In this document: positions 53,875 through 64,000 of the stretch, piece by piece
Layout: each line of letters starts with the position of its first letter
Position numbering within the stretch: position 1 is the first letter of the stretch
Assembly: GCF_017591425.1 (NCBI RefSeq)
Contig: NW_024465369.1
Coordinates: 29,679,001-29,743,000 of the forward strand
Reading direction: 5' to 3'
Length of the DNA: 64,000 nt
From: Ochotona curzoniae
Lineage: Eukaryota > Chordata > Mammalia > Lagomorpha > Ochotonidae
Program-made: the position numbers and the translations under genes
Notes under the pieces: generated by a model
The model's database searches: none
Seen by the model: the letters and a program-made list of their open reading frames with translations, nothing else
Told to the model about the DNA's origin: nothing

Positions 53875-56800
53875 GATTTTTAAAATTATAAACTAAGACA
53901 CTGTACTTGTTAGAGTATAAAAAATTTAAAAAGAAAAAGTGATACACTAGGCAAAAAATAGTTGTCTTGAAATAAAAGATGTTAGTACTAACTTACCTGA
54001 GGTTAAAGTGAAACTTACTAGATTCTGTAACTCTGTAAAATAATCATGGTTAAACTGGTGCAGTTCTCTAGTTCCACCCATCCTTTCTAAACAAGAAAAG
54101 CACGTAGGAACAGGAATACACTTGAAGAAAATGAGCTGCCTTTCCTGCAGTGATACTTAATAAATGTGTATACATAAATCAGAATCCTAACACCAAAATC
54201 CTTAAGTTAAGAGTTTAGGGGAGTCTTACACTTTTGTATTAAAAATGACATTAGCACAGCAAATTGTGCATTACCAATCATGGAAAGAAGTATTTTCATT
54301 TGAGTGGTCTAATTATATATTTATACCTTATTTAAAATATTATTAGATATTACTGTCTGATAAGCTATCCAGAGCAATTTTGGGGGAGTAACTATTTTTA
54401 AGATCCTCTGAACAAATAAGAAATGTATTTCTGTCAATATATTCTTAAAGATAAAAATAATAGACTACTTTAACATTACCTATATGTGATTAATCCTAAC
54501 AGGTAAATTGAAAATTAGATATTCAGTAGTTTTGAGTTAGGCTTTGATATTAATTTCTTCTGTGAAAATTATTATTTTAGTTTTATATAACTATAGTAAA
54601 GAGCAACAAGATGTCTCAAGATCCACATGAGCTACCAATTACCAAGATCTACTATATTATTGGATACAAGTAATATTGGCCTTAAAAAAGAAAGGAAATC
54701 TGTATTCAGGGCTGCAAGGAAAGCATATCAATTATTTTTCTTGTTATTTGAAATTATGCTTGCCAACAGTCTGCTCTGAAATATCCTTCAGAGTTGTGTA
54801 GCAAGAATTTCTCTTAGTTTATTAATGGGAAGTTAATGAGTTGAAAGCCAAATCTCTGTCAACCCCTCTCTTTTCTATCTGATTACAGATGCACATTTTT
54901 TTTCATATTCTTTGGAAGCAAATGTTTGGTAAATGTTCCAATTTATTTCATGTAAGCAAAGATTAACATTTAGAAATTACTTGTAGCATAAAATGGCCAG
55001 TTAGTGGGCGTGGTGCCACATCTGGACTGAAACCCATTTTGATAAAATCTCCAGAGGAACTTCTGTCAAAGAACAACAAGCATACTACTTAACTACACAA
55101 ACCATCTGGAGTTCAGTTGGTTTGGCGCTGTTCAGATCCAGGTTGAATCAAATCCTACTACAGTGAACAGTTATAAATAATGTGCTGGCTAAACCATTGT
55201 GGAAAAGCTTGGCACCACTTGATGAGGGTATTAATCCGAAGAGATTAAAGATGAGAGTAGGAAATCAAAATTTGCCTGGTCTCTCTCAAAGCTTAAATTT
55301 GTTTTTGCCTTTTTTTTTCTAAAAAAAAAAAAAAAGAATGTGGAATTTCGCTATTTTTTAATAGTGGACATGAAACCTAATGAATAATTGCATAGTTGGG
55401 ATCATGTACACATGAATAATTGCATCCAATTAGTTTATTTAAAGAAAAAAAGTTTGTCTCCTGTACAAAACTGTAATCCATCATTTCCTGCAATTACTTT
55501 TGACTGGGTTTCAACACAAACAGCTGGCTTGAGACCTCGTGCTGGAAGTATATTTCCCAGAATTACAGCCACATAACAGCCTGAAGCTTCTTGCACGGAC
55601 TGAGGCCGGGACCTGCCAGATGAACCCCTGTGCACCTTGATGGCTTGGCCTTTGCGCACTCATACACAAGGGTCTTCCTGCTTGTCTCATTCTTTATTCC
55701 CCCCATTTTCTACAGAATGTTACCAAAAACGGCCCCTGCTTGGAAACACTAAAGTCAAATCAAGAGATGAACTTGATACACCACTCACCACCATATAAAA
55801 GAAACAGCCATTATAAAACTGATTTTAGGTTACTTTGACACATTGGTTCTCAACCTTCTCACACCATTTTTACAACAAATATTTATGAGATGCCTTTATT
55901 CTTCTCATATAAATTGAGAGACAAACTACCTACCTACACAGCCTATTTCAAAAAAATAACTACAGTGCCCTCCATGCAACATAAAGGAAAAATATAGACA
56001 TGCCAAGGGCATAACTGCAGCAGGTGACATAATGAAGAAATCAAACACCTGCACCCACACAGAGGTGAACTCACCATAGGCTGGTGGTGAATGTGATAAT
56101 TACAAAGGCAATGAAGGCGGGTGCTTGTGTTTAGAATCCAAATATTACTTTAAAAACGGTGAATGACACCTATTCCACTCTCCCCTTCAAAAAATATCCT
56201 ATCTGAGCAAAGTGCAATCTTTCCTCTATTTATACAACAGCTTCTCATTCCTCAGAAATTCAATATATATTAAAATTAGACCCAAAAGATACTGTGTTTC
56301 TGTGTTAAAAGTTGGTTGCAGTCTTCTATCTCTAATGAGATTCAGATCTTTCCCATCAGGCATGCAAGTAAGCCATGAAGGATGTACTGTAGGCCTTGCC
56401 CAGTCTCCAACATGCCTGGTCCGTACCCACTGAATGCCAGGAGCCACCAATCTAAGCCAAACAAAACCATCTATACAGACATGGAAGAGTGATCCATGCC
56501 AGGTTCTCAGGGTGGTGTATGATTCACCCACTATTCCTATCCCACCTCAGTCCTGGCATGCCACACCATGCCCCCTAACAAGAACAGTCAAGCTGGGCCC
56601 TTGTGGCTGCACAGGGCAGAGAGTGCTACTTTCAGCTCTGCACTGCATGGGCACAGCAGTGCTTACCACTCTGCATGCTGTTTTCTGCTCTATATCTTAC
56701 CAAGTCCAGTGAGCCAAATGGTGGGAAATGTTTTTATCCCAATACTTTTTTTGTGGAACATAAAAAAAAGTCTTCAAAGTAATAGGAAGTAGTAGAAATG

Positions 56801-57105
56801 ATTTTTTTAAAAAACGAATATGTAAAGACTTTCAAAAATAAATATTCATGGGCTGTGTTTTAGGAAGTCCTTGTCTTATTTTATGACCACCCCCTCTAAT
56901 ATCCAATCATCAATATTTGTGACATTTAGAACAATTTCTGGCATATTCTAAGTTCTGTGTAGTGTTTGCCAAATAAGTACCCTAAATATTAATTTGCATT
57001 CATGAGTACTGCTTCATTGGATGAGTTTTATTCAGATGCATGTAAGAAAGTCAAGTAAATGGGGAGGACAAAGCACTCAAAGCAGTGGAATGAACAAGCG
57101 GAAAC
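53875..57105. other. C-SINE-free unassigned sequence (3.2 kb)
   Basis: No gene recognised. It includes T/A runs at 55310-55335 and a GC-richer block at about 56330-56710 that has frames on both strands but no domain I know. 55845-55870 (TTGGTTCTCAACCTTCTC) faintly resembles a hAT-type terminal block. Only low-confidence hints. Confidence 0.45.
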
Positions 57106-57106
57106 A

Positions 57107-57110
<4 letters not shown>

Positions 57111-57154
<44 letters not shown>
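57111..57154 (+). repeat. (GT)22 microsatellite
   Basis: Twenty-two uninterrupted GT units followed by ATGCATG. It is likely polymorphic. The 159-codon plus-strand frame 57021-57500 is open only because GT repeats code for alternating Cys and Val, so it is not a gene. Confidence 0.97.
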
Positions 57155-57157
<3 letters not shown>

Positions 57158-57459
57158 CATGAATACATCTCATATTACCATATTAAGTACCTTAAGTAGA
57201 TACCACAAAGTTTATCTTAAAAAAACTTTCCTTCAAATACAAACATACTCCAGGAAAGACATAAAAGCTGTACGTGGGATGGAGCCTGGAACAATCTTCA
57301 CCCAGATACTCTTTAACAGTGTCCGAATAATCCAGGAGACCCTCCAAAGCAGGACAGTATTGGTGACCTTGTCCAGCCTGAAGGCCTCCAGGCTGTGCCT
57401 CCAGAACACTCATTTACTGCAGAAGCATTCACACCACAGCAGCCACTCAGACCCTGTTG

Positions 57460-57725
57460 GGGACAGTTCTCCAAATGCCCCCAAGTGTCTCCTGCCTTAG
57501 TACTTTTGTGCTTGCTGCTCTCTGTGCCGGACCTCCCTTACCACCAATCCCCAGGTACAACTACCCACTTCTGTCCACTTGTCAGGATATTTTGCTTTAT
57601 GCCACCAGTATCAGCCTCTTCAGCTTGCTCTTCCTGTCCCACTCCATTCTGACATTCATCACAGCTTGTGTAATGGCAGACTCCACTGATGGATTGATCA
57701 TAACTTGTAATATTCTGAGACCTGT
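57460..57725 (+). repeat. L2 LINE 3' region, sense
   Basis: CTGCCTTAGTACTTTTGTGC, TTGCTGCTCTCTGTGCCGG, CCACTTCTGTCCACTTGTCAG, CTGTCCCACTCCATTCTG and AATGGCAGACTCCAC resemble the pyrimidine-rich L2 3' UTR ('cctttgcacttgctgttccctctgcctgg'). Diverged. Confidence 0.55.
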
Positions 57726-57739
57726 TTAAATCCCTTTCC

Positions 57740-57845
57740 TATTTCATCACGTCTCCATGACAATCCTGTGAGATAAGTGCTGATAGTGTCCTGGTTCTGC
57801 AGATGCTGAAACGGAGTTTTCCCATGGTTCCTCATAGCTGTTGCT
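57740..57845 (-). repeat. MIR core, antisense
   Basis: CATGACAATCCTGTGAGATAAG, TGCTGATAGTGTCC and TTCTGCAGATGCTGAAAC match antisense MIR ('cacaacaaccctgtgaggtag ... ttacagatgaggaaactg'). Confidence 0.7.
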
Positions 57846-57849
57846 TGAT

Positions 57850-58500
57850 GAGATTCCTGAACTTCCATTTTTTTTTAGCACCTGCAAACTTCTGCACTGT
57901 GACCTCCTTGAAGTTACCTGAGTCACCTTCCCAGATTATCAGCAGTCACTAAATTTTATGAAATGCTATGTGAAACCTGAACATATGTGTTTTCTTCGTT
58001 GATTCAATCCAGCGAGACACTTTTATCAAGCAATTAATATTTATTAAGCTTTCTGTAATGAGTTCTCATTTTCCAGTTTTCATTACATTTTTCTAAACTG
58101 GTAATGCCAGCTCTTCCACAGCAGTTTTCAGCTCAAATGGTAATAGGTTATAACATATTTGAAAGGTCGTTTCAGTTAATAGATGTATGATCATTTCTGG
58201 ACAGATTCTGTTAACATAACAATAGTAACTTATGGATAGAGAATCCATTTCCTGAAATATATAGATTTTGTCCTACTGAATTCAATGAACTTTTTTTTCC
58301 TACAAATTCTTCCAACACATAAGGAATACATTCCTGTTTCTGTCTTTCTCAACTGCTTAATTAACTTTTTGCAATTTCAACCTTTCCAGTCTTTTCGTGC
58401 CTGCTCTTGGCGATTCAGTTAGGGTGGTTACATTTCTCTTTGCCTAGATTCAGGACAATGAAGTGATTTCTAAGAATCTGCCAGACCTGGAGATTTCAGA
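57850..58500. other. unassigned sequence
   Basis: No gene or named repeat recognised. Confidence 0.5.
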
Positions 58501-58503
58501 GCT

Positions 58504-58690
58504 CCTAGTGGTTGAGAACTGTGGCCTCCAAAGTTCCGTCTCCTACTGAGTGACACTGAGGGAGGTTAGGCTGGACATCATCTCTAATCAAGTGTTTCCT
58601 CCAGAGTGTCAGTAGGGGATAACAGGTTCCTCCCACAGTATCTGCAAAATGCTTAACTCAAAGCCTGTCTCAATACTGACTTAATGTAAA
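58504..58690 (+). repeat. MIR, sense, diverged
   Basis: CTAGTGGTTGAGAACTGTGG, TCTCCTACTGAGTGACACTG, ATCAAGTGTTTCCTCC, ATCTGCAAAATGCTTAAC and AAGCCTGTCTCAATACTG follow the MIR order loosely from the tRNA-like head through the 3' part. Confidence 0.45.
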
Positions 58691-58704
58691 TTATTTTTAA
58701 ATTT

Positions 58705-59200
58705 CATATGTATCTTGGAAACAGAGGTTACTTTTATTAAATAAATTTCTCAACTTCCTATTACATGTGAAAATATCCCTTGTTGCTTCCATTGTAACAT
58801 GTTTATCTTTGTTTCTTAATTTTTCTTTATTTGTAAAACATAGTATCTGATATTAGTAATTCTAATTTATAAATATTAGTTCTTTCTGCTTAATAAATAA
58901 TATCAATATCTAAATTTTTTTTTCACTTCTCTTTGGTAAAAGTTTGAAAGCTGGCATTTTCTAAATTTTAGTTACTTCTTTCTCTCTCTGATAAATCATT
59001 CCCAACACACACTTTTAATGTAGGCTTAGCTTTACATAAATATTGTGTGAATGGAAAATATCATATAAAATTAAATATTTATTGTATGTAGAGGATAGAA
59101 TTATAAGCTTGCTAAGGGACTTAGGGCAAAAATATTGCCAGAATTGGAGGTCAGAGGCATTTTTGCTTCTATGACTCAGAAAAATTGACGTTCAAGTATT
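58705..59200. other. unassigned AT-rich sequence
   Basis: Nothing recognised beyond AT-rich low complexity. Confidence 0.5.
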
Positions 59201-59204
59201 AACA

Positions 59205-59490
59205 GGGGCCAGCATTGTGGCACAGTGCATTAAAGTACTACTTACAACACTGGCATACCATATCTGAGTTCTAGTTCAAGTCCCAGTAGTTCTGTATCTG
59301 GTGCAGTTCCCCACTAATACACCCAGGAAGTAAGCAGCAAATGGCCTAAGTACTTGAGATCTTGATATTCCTGCGCAAGACTTGATGGAGTTCTTGGCTT
59401 GTGGTTTCAATGTGACCCAATTCTATTTGTTGAAGGTACTTGGGGAATGGAAGAATCTCTCTCTCTCTCTTTCACTCACACACATGCTTT
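59205..59490 (+). repeat. old C-SINE, sense
   Basis: GGGGCCAGCATTGTGGCACAG (A box side), GAGTTCTAGTTCAAGTCCC, TGGCCTAAGTACTTGAG, TTCTTGGCTTGTGG and ACTTGGGGAATGGAAG, passing into a (CT)n tract. Rabbit-like older subfamily. Confidence 0.8.
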
Positions 59491-59580
59491 CTTTCTCCTT
59501 CCTTCTTTTCCTCCCTCTCTTCCACTCTTCTTTCCCTCTTTCTTTGAATTCCCCTTCTTCTATTTATGTTATTCTACTCT
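59452..59580 (+). repeat. pyrimidine-rich tract
   Basis: (TC)n at about 59454-59472, then CTTTCTCCTTCCTTCTTTTC, CTCCCTCTCTTCC and similar for about 120 bp. It probably grew from the 3' end of the adjoining C-SINE and has triplex potential. Confidence 0.85.
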
Positions 59581-59589
59581 TTTAAGACA

Positions 59590-60440
59590 TTTTTTATTGA
59601 TCAGGCTGTAGAGATGTTTGTTTTGAAACCCAGAAATAAAGATTTCAGAGAAAGGTGCTTTTAAAACACTAACAAGCATGCATGAAAATCTACTGACTAT
59701 TTGCATGACGCATGGTGGAAAGATAACCTCTTCTAAACAAATAACTAAATAAGCCTCCTGAGTTTTTGACATTAAGCTAGGTTTTCTTAGAGGAAACATG
59801 CAGTGAAAATCTGTTCCCTCTGTTTTTATCCTGTTCTTCCATCATTCACAAAATCTAAAAGAGCTATGCACCTGCGATTCATATTGCTTTTAGGGAGTGA
59901 ACCAGATCACAAAGAGGTTAAAGGAATTGTGTAAGGTAAGGTTGCCAAATATGTCATTTCAGGGCTAGAATGAAGACATTGATATGTTCTCACATCTTCT
60001 GAACTGAAGGCAAAAAAAATGACATATTTCTGCATAGCCAGAAATAAGGTTAGGAAGGTGTGGAATGGAAATAAGCAAGGAGGTCATGTCTACTGCAGGG
60101 GCCAACATACAGTTCGGGAGACAGGCACATGATGTGGAAGTATTGATCTCTACATTAGCAGTTTGCTTTCAAGGAGTGAAGTCACTGACATCAAATATCT
60201 CTTCTAATGCATCCAAAAAGTCTGTTATAAATCAACACCTTTATGATGGATAAACAAGCTTTGAGTCCAATTATTTTTCTCTATCTTGTTTTTAATGTCG
60301 TCAGAGAACTTGTGAAGGCATCTGCAATGGGAAATGCCTTCTGCTTTCCCAACCTCAAGGAATTCTTTTTGACACTGAACGAAAGGACCCATGGCAGCCC
60401 TCAGGCTCCTTGATTGTTCTCAGGATGCTTCTCTTTCTGG
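59590..60440. other. unassigned sequence
   Basis: No gene or named repeat recognised. Confidence 0.5.
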
Positions 60441-60455
60441 ATAAGGTTAATGGAA

Positions 60456-60680
60456 GTGGGAAAGCACTGGGACTGCAGAGCCACATGAACCCAATTTCCA
60501 TTCCCCCTGTGAAGATGCACTCTCTGATTTGTATTGATGTGACCTTGGGCAAGTTCTATGCTACTTCCAAGCTTTCATGTATTAAAGAAGGATGTAAAGG
60601 ATACTCTTACCTCCTATATCCACTGTGAGAGCTAAGTATAAAGATGTCTGTGAAAGGTTTAGTCAAGACATAACATTTAG
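60456..60680 (+). repeat. MIR, sense
   Basis: AAAGCACTGGGACTGCAGAG, CCACATGAACCCAATTTCC, GATGTGACCTTGGGCAAG (well kept) and TTCTATGCTACTTCCAAG, then AGGATGTAAAGGATACTC. Near full length. Confidence 0.8.
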
Positions 60681-60689
60681 ATAAACCAT

Positions 60690-62080
60690 AATCATTCATT
60701 TAGACCAGTCCCACTGAATAGTCATTTGCATTGAAATATACAAATTTACTCCTCAGTTTCAATATATATCACAAAAATAATATTTTTACATACAAATAGA
60801 ATACTTGTTCACCAAATAACAAATAATGAGTTTCACTTGTTTAAAGTCATTCCAGTGAGGGTAAACTTTAATCATAAATTATGGAGAAAAAAAGGAGATT
60901 ATACTATAATAATGGAAGGATATTAAGAAGGAATTGGCAATATGGATTTGTCAGAGGGCATAGTGCACTTGATCAGCATTTTAAAATATTGAAACAGAAT
61001 CCTTAAACATTGGAAGAATAAGCAATGTTGAATTCTAAACAAGGTTTGTGCTGGTGACCACAAACCTTACATACCTCTTGACTTGCACAGGTTTGAGCTT
61101 CTTTATTTATAATATGGAAACTAATTCAGATTTCTTTCACGATCCTTTTCAGGCTTTGTTATACTAGAATTGCTTTAAGTATTAGGAATTAAAACCTTAA
61201 AAGCTATAAAAACTCCCCATGCTTTAAAAACTGTATGCCACAAATATTACTGTTATCTTACAAATAACGATACTTCCAGTTGTTTTATGCATATGCAATA
61301 CTTTTGAAATTCAACCTCAGAGACCATGGGCAAACCCAGGTCATTTGTTCAAAGTCAAACTGATGGCTGCTGTTAACCAGGAGAAACATCTGGAGCACCA
61401 TCTGCTGCCGTTCACGCTGGGGCTCCCAAGTCCCCTACTGTTGCCTGTGGTGACACAGGATGTCCTGAATAACCGTGGGACTCACTGCAGCACCTTTCTT
61501 CTGGATTTTCTGGCAAGAGAATGCTGTCAGAGGTGAACTGATCTCTGAGCTTGCTTGAAAGCAGAAGCACACACCATGAGGTCTCAGGAAGTTCTTTTAA
61601 GCCAAGCAATGCTGCTTTCAATCAGCACCACAGTTACTTAGCCAGTTGGTATATTCTAAAGCATGTACGGAGGGACTACTGTGCATGATTGTCACTGTAA
61701 TAATAAAAGGAGAACATGGATCCCACAGGTGAAGTGCTCACAGCACACAGCAATACTTCACGCCATAGGTGATGATAAAACCTTTGTCACTGCTACAGTT
61801 TGATTTCAGAACAATAAAGAGAAAGACGGAAGTGATCTCATTGAGATGCATCATACTTAATCAGTTGCATCTTCCAATAATTGCAAAACAAAGCATTTGT
61901 AATTTCAAAAATGCCACAGCTATTTTTGCCCCTTCTCTTTGCCATCCAGATTGGAGACCAAGTACTTGAAGTGTTAGGTCAGATTCTTTTCCTCTGCGCG
62001 AGTTTCCGTGTGCTTTACTACTTAATTAGACTATTACATCCTGTCTGTTTGTATTCTCAGCCAGCTCCAATTACTACCCC
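60690..62080. other. unassigned sequence (1.4 kb)
   Basis: No gene recognised. 61310-61640 is GC-richer than its surroundings (ATCTGCTGCCGTTCACGC, TAACCGTGGGACTCACTG), with short frames on both strands and no domain. Confidence 0.45.
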
Positions 62081-62084
62081 TTCT

Positions 62085-62466
62085 TTTGTTTTGTTTGTTT
62101 TGTTTTTCGTTATATTTATGACAATCATTACAAAGTTAATTAGGGTAAAAAGGTTCAAGGGCTATAGGAAAGTGGGTAACACTATTATTTCCATATTGTT
62201 TCCTTCATGTTTAAAGAGGGATATTAAGGGAGAAGGCCCATCCAGTTTCCCAACCACCCCAGGTCCCAGATGTAGGGCATGCTCCGAGGTTCTTGCTCAA
62301 GTGGCTTTGGTGGTTCACCAGTTATGAATTACTGCCAATCTTGCCTCTCCAAGCACAATGAGGTCTTTGAACAATCCAATAATTGACATAGTCCATCATA
62401 GCATCTGCTTTTGTTTTAACTATAACATTTTGATCTAGTAGGATAAACGTTTGTAGAAAGGTTTCA
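62085..62466 (-). repeat. interspersed repeat R2, copy 2 (possible L1 3' UTR)
   Basis: T-rich left edge (TTTGTTTTGTTTGTTTTG), then GACAATCATTACAAAGTTAAT, GGGAGAAGGCCCATCC, TTTCCCAACCACCCC, ACTGCCAATCTTGCC and CCAAGCACAATGAGG. It aligns by eye with 6950-7190 over about 150 bp. A C-SINE sits at its right edge with a target-site duplication, so the repeat may continue beyond 62814. Confidence 0.6.
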
Positions 62467-62482
62467 TTAAACTTTGGATTGA

Positions 62483-62797
62483 GGGACTGGCACGGTAGCC
62501 TAGCAATTAAAGTCGTTGCCTTGCACAAACCCAGATCCCATATGGGCGCTGGTTCTAATCCCGGCAGCTCCACTTCCCATCCAGCTCCCTGCTTGTGGCC
62601 AGGAAAAGCAGTTGAGGACGGCCCAAAGCCTTGGGACCCTTTACCCACGTGGGAGACCTGGAAGAGCTCCTGGCTTTGGATCTGCATAGCTCCAGCCATT
62701 GCAGCAACTTGGGGAGTGAATCAATGGACGGAAGATCTTCTACTTTGTCTCTCCTATTTTCTGTATATCTGACTTTAGAGTAAAAATAAAATAAATC
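62483..62797 (+). mobile_element. C-SINE, sense, full length with 16-bp TSD
   Basis: GGGACTGGCACGGTAGCCTAG (A box), CATATGGGCGCTGGTTCTAA with TCCC (B box), TTGAGGACGGCCCAAAGCC, CTTGGGACCCTTTACCC, AATCAATGGACGGAAG and TAAAAATAAAATAAATC. The target-site duplication is TTAAACTTTGGATTGA (62467-62482) and TTAAACTTTGAATTGA (62798-62813), one transition apart. The 5' edge TT/AAAC fits the L1 endonuclease site. Confidence 0.96.
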
Positions 62798-62813
62798 TTA
62801 AACTTTGAATTGA

Positions 62814-64000
62814 TTCAAATGATCAAACCAAAACAAAACTAGTTCTTCATCTAAATCCTAAATATTTTTCATACTTTCGAATCTCCCTTTCATCTCATAA
62901 TTGATTATCCCAATCTTACCTAAGTATTCTAGTTTGCACTGAGAAATTGTCCTTCCTCTCTCTGCATGGCTTGTAGTTCCTCCTGAAGTCTTTCACCTTT
63001 CACCTTGATCAAACTCCTCAGTGATCTTCTGTTACTGAAACAAAAGTCCTTAATATTGAATGTGTGCGGAGGATAGCCTGACATGCCTAATTTCTCAAAA
63101 CCATCTCTCCCAACTTTCCAATTCAGAATTAATTTAGCCCAGAGTGTGCAGGGTAACCTCATTCCCCAATGTCCTTCTTTCTGACAGCTCCCCAACTGCT
63201 GCCCTCCATCCCAGTCAATCTCTCTTTCCTCTTACCATACATTTCTTGCAGATAGAAATTTCCCCAGGTCTTGACCGAGCACTTACGTGCATGGTTTTCC
63301 ATAACTTATAGACAAAGAAAGCAAGCAATATGTATGTTTATGTGATCTGTCTGATTTGATAAAATCAGAAATTTGTGAATGTTTTTACAACCATCTGGAA
63401 TGAATGTGTCAGTTGTTCAAAGATTTAAGGGAAACATGCAAAACATTCAGCTTTGATTCTGATTAACATCTATTCCTGGTTCTTTTAGGGGAACAAATTC
63501 TGATTTATAGCTATTATGATGATTGTGAAGATGGCTCATACACATGTAGACTTTTAAAAGAATCCTCTTGCTTTTTATTTCAGGATCATTAATTTACAAA
63601 GTCACAGATTCCCTAACGGCTTTAAGGAGCGAAAGCAAGAACACAATCATGTTGCTCATTCATAACAGTGTGCTAGAATTATGAAGCACCGTGCTTCGTT
63701 AGTGTCTTTATATAGAGGCAGCAAGCAAGGCCTTTCGAGGAAGACATAAGGTGATTAAAATGGAAGTGAACCTTTATAAAGCTATGAAGAAAGTGACTTC
63801 TTCATAAAGGTTTGTTCTTCTGCAGTCTCTGCCTGTGGCCCCTAGCATAGCCCACTTTGTTAGGGTGTTGAATATGTTGAACGTTTGGCCAGATAAAACT
63901 GCTTCCAAGACACTCGTGTTACTGTAGTATCCCATGTAATTCCTTACACGAAACTGGTTCAAAGACCATCAGAAAATACTGGTTGTTTCAATTTTGTGTT
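62814..64000. other. unassigned sequence
   Basis: No gene recognised. The minus-strand frame at 62929-63195 (88 codons, with the coiled-coil-like RLQEELQAMQREEGQFL) is the only one with a somewhat protein-like composition, and it is too short and isolated to call an exon. Confidence 0.45.

Noticed and set aside
54600..54720. Possible L1 3' UTR fragment (GGCCTTAAAAAAGAAAGG)
   Set aside because: One block only, and A-rich sequence makes false matches likely.
55845..55870. Possible hAT DNA-transposon end (GGTTCTCAACCTT)
   Set aside because: No matching second terminal inverted repeat or internal sequence found.
57021..57500. 159-codon plus-strand open frame
   Set aside because: It is held open by the (GT)22 tract (alternating Cys and Val) and then runs toward an L2 remnant. 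No domain and no homology by eye.
61881..62327. 148-codon plus-strand open frame
   Set aside because: Runs into repeat R2 and its T-rich edge. The residues come from low-complexity and repeat sequence.
62322..62772. Frames of 125 codons (-) and 97 codons (+)
   Set aside because: By-products of the full-length C-SINE at 62483-62797.
1..64000. A novel multi-gene or defence-like system
   Set aside because: There is no run of coding sequence on either strand, and all structured signal is explained by retrotransposons, old repeats and microsatellites.

Overview
This window is mammalian nuclear DNA with no gene that I can support. The organism call rests on one dominant repeat: a tRNA-derived SINE of about 310-340 bp with a Pol III A box and B box (GGTTCTAATCC) in its head, a recurring CCCATATGGG motif, a TGGCCTGGGAAAGCAGT-type core and an AATAAAAATAAATAAATCTT-type tail. 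This is the lagomorph C repeat (C-SINE). The consensus of the younger copies looks like pika (Ochotona) rather than rabbit. Lagomorph is a firm call; pika is an inference from remembered consensus differences.

All open frames are short (166 codons at most). The longer ones run through SINEs, LINE remnants or a GT microsatellite, so I read the window as intergenic or deep-intronic. I found no rRNA, functional tRNA, CRISPR array, operon or prokaryotic signal, and no sign of a new multi-gene system.

Layout. 0-5 kb: old C-SINE fragments, an ancient LINE-like stretch and an antisense LINE-1 3' region (3.9-4.7 kb). 5-17 kb: C-SINEs on both strands, an antisense L1M 3' region (9.9-10.4 kb), MIR remnants, and three same-orientation C-SINEs back to back (16.0-17.1 kb). 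17-30 kb: a quiet stretch, a C-SINE nested inside an older C-SINE (21.2-21.8 kb), a lagomorph L1 3'-end-like unit (23.6-23.9 kb), and a four-SINE block containing a head-out inverted pair (27.5-28.7 kb). 30-40 kb: a SINE-poor stretch, more LINE 3' ends, an L2 3' end, and the CpG-rich, probably youngest SINE at 37.2 kb facing an inverted partner at 37.7 kb. 40-45 kb: an antisense LINE-1 zone including a decayed ORF2 reverse-transcriptase region, a further L1 3' fragment, and compound TG and purine microsatellites. 45-64 kb: two long C-SINE-free stretches (45.2-50.7 and 53.9-59.2 kb), an L1MA-type 3' end, L2 and MIR remnants, a (GT)22 tract, and a C-SINE inserted with a clear target-site duplication (TSD) into another repeat at 62.5 kb.

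The window is mainly useful as a record of retrotransposition. Several insertions keep recognisable TSDs, nesting gives relative ages, and inverted SINE pairs could fold if transcribed. Repeat names were assigned by eye from remembered consensus sequences and need RepeatMasker confirmation. Boundaries of old elements are good to about 10-30 bp.
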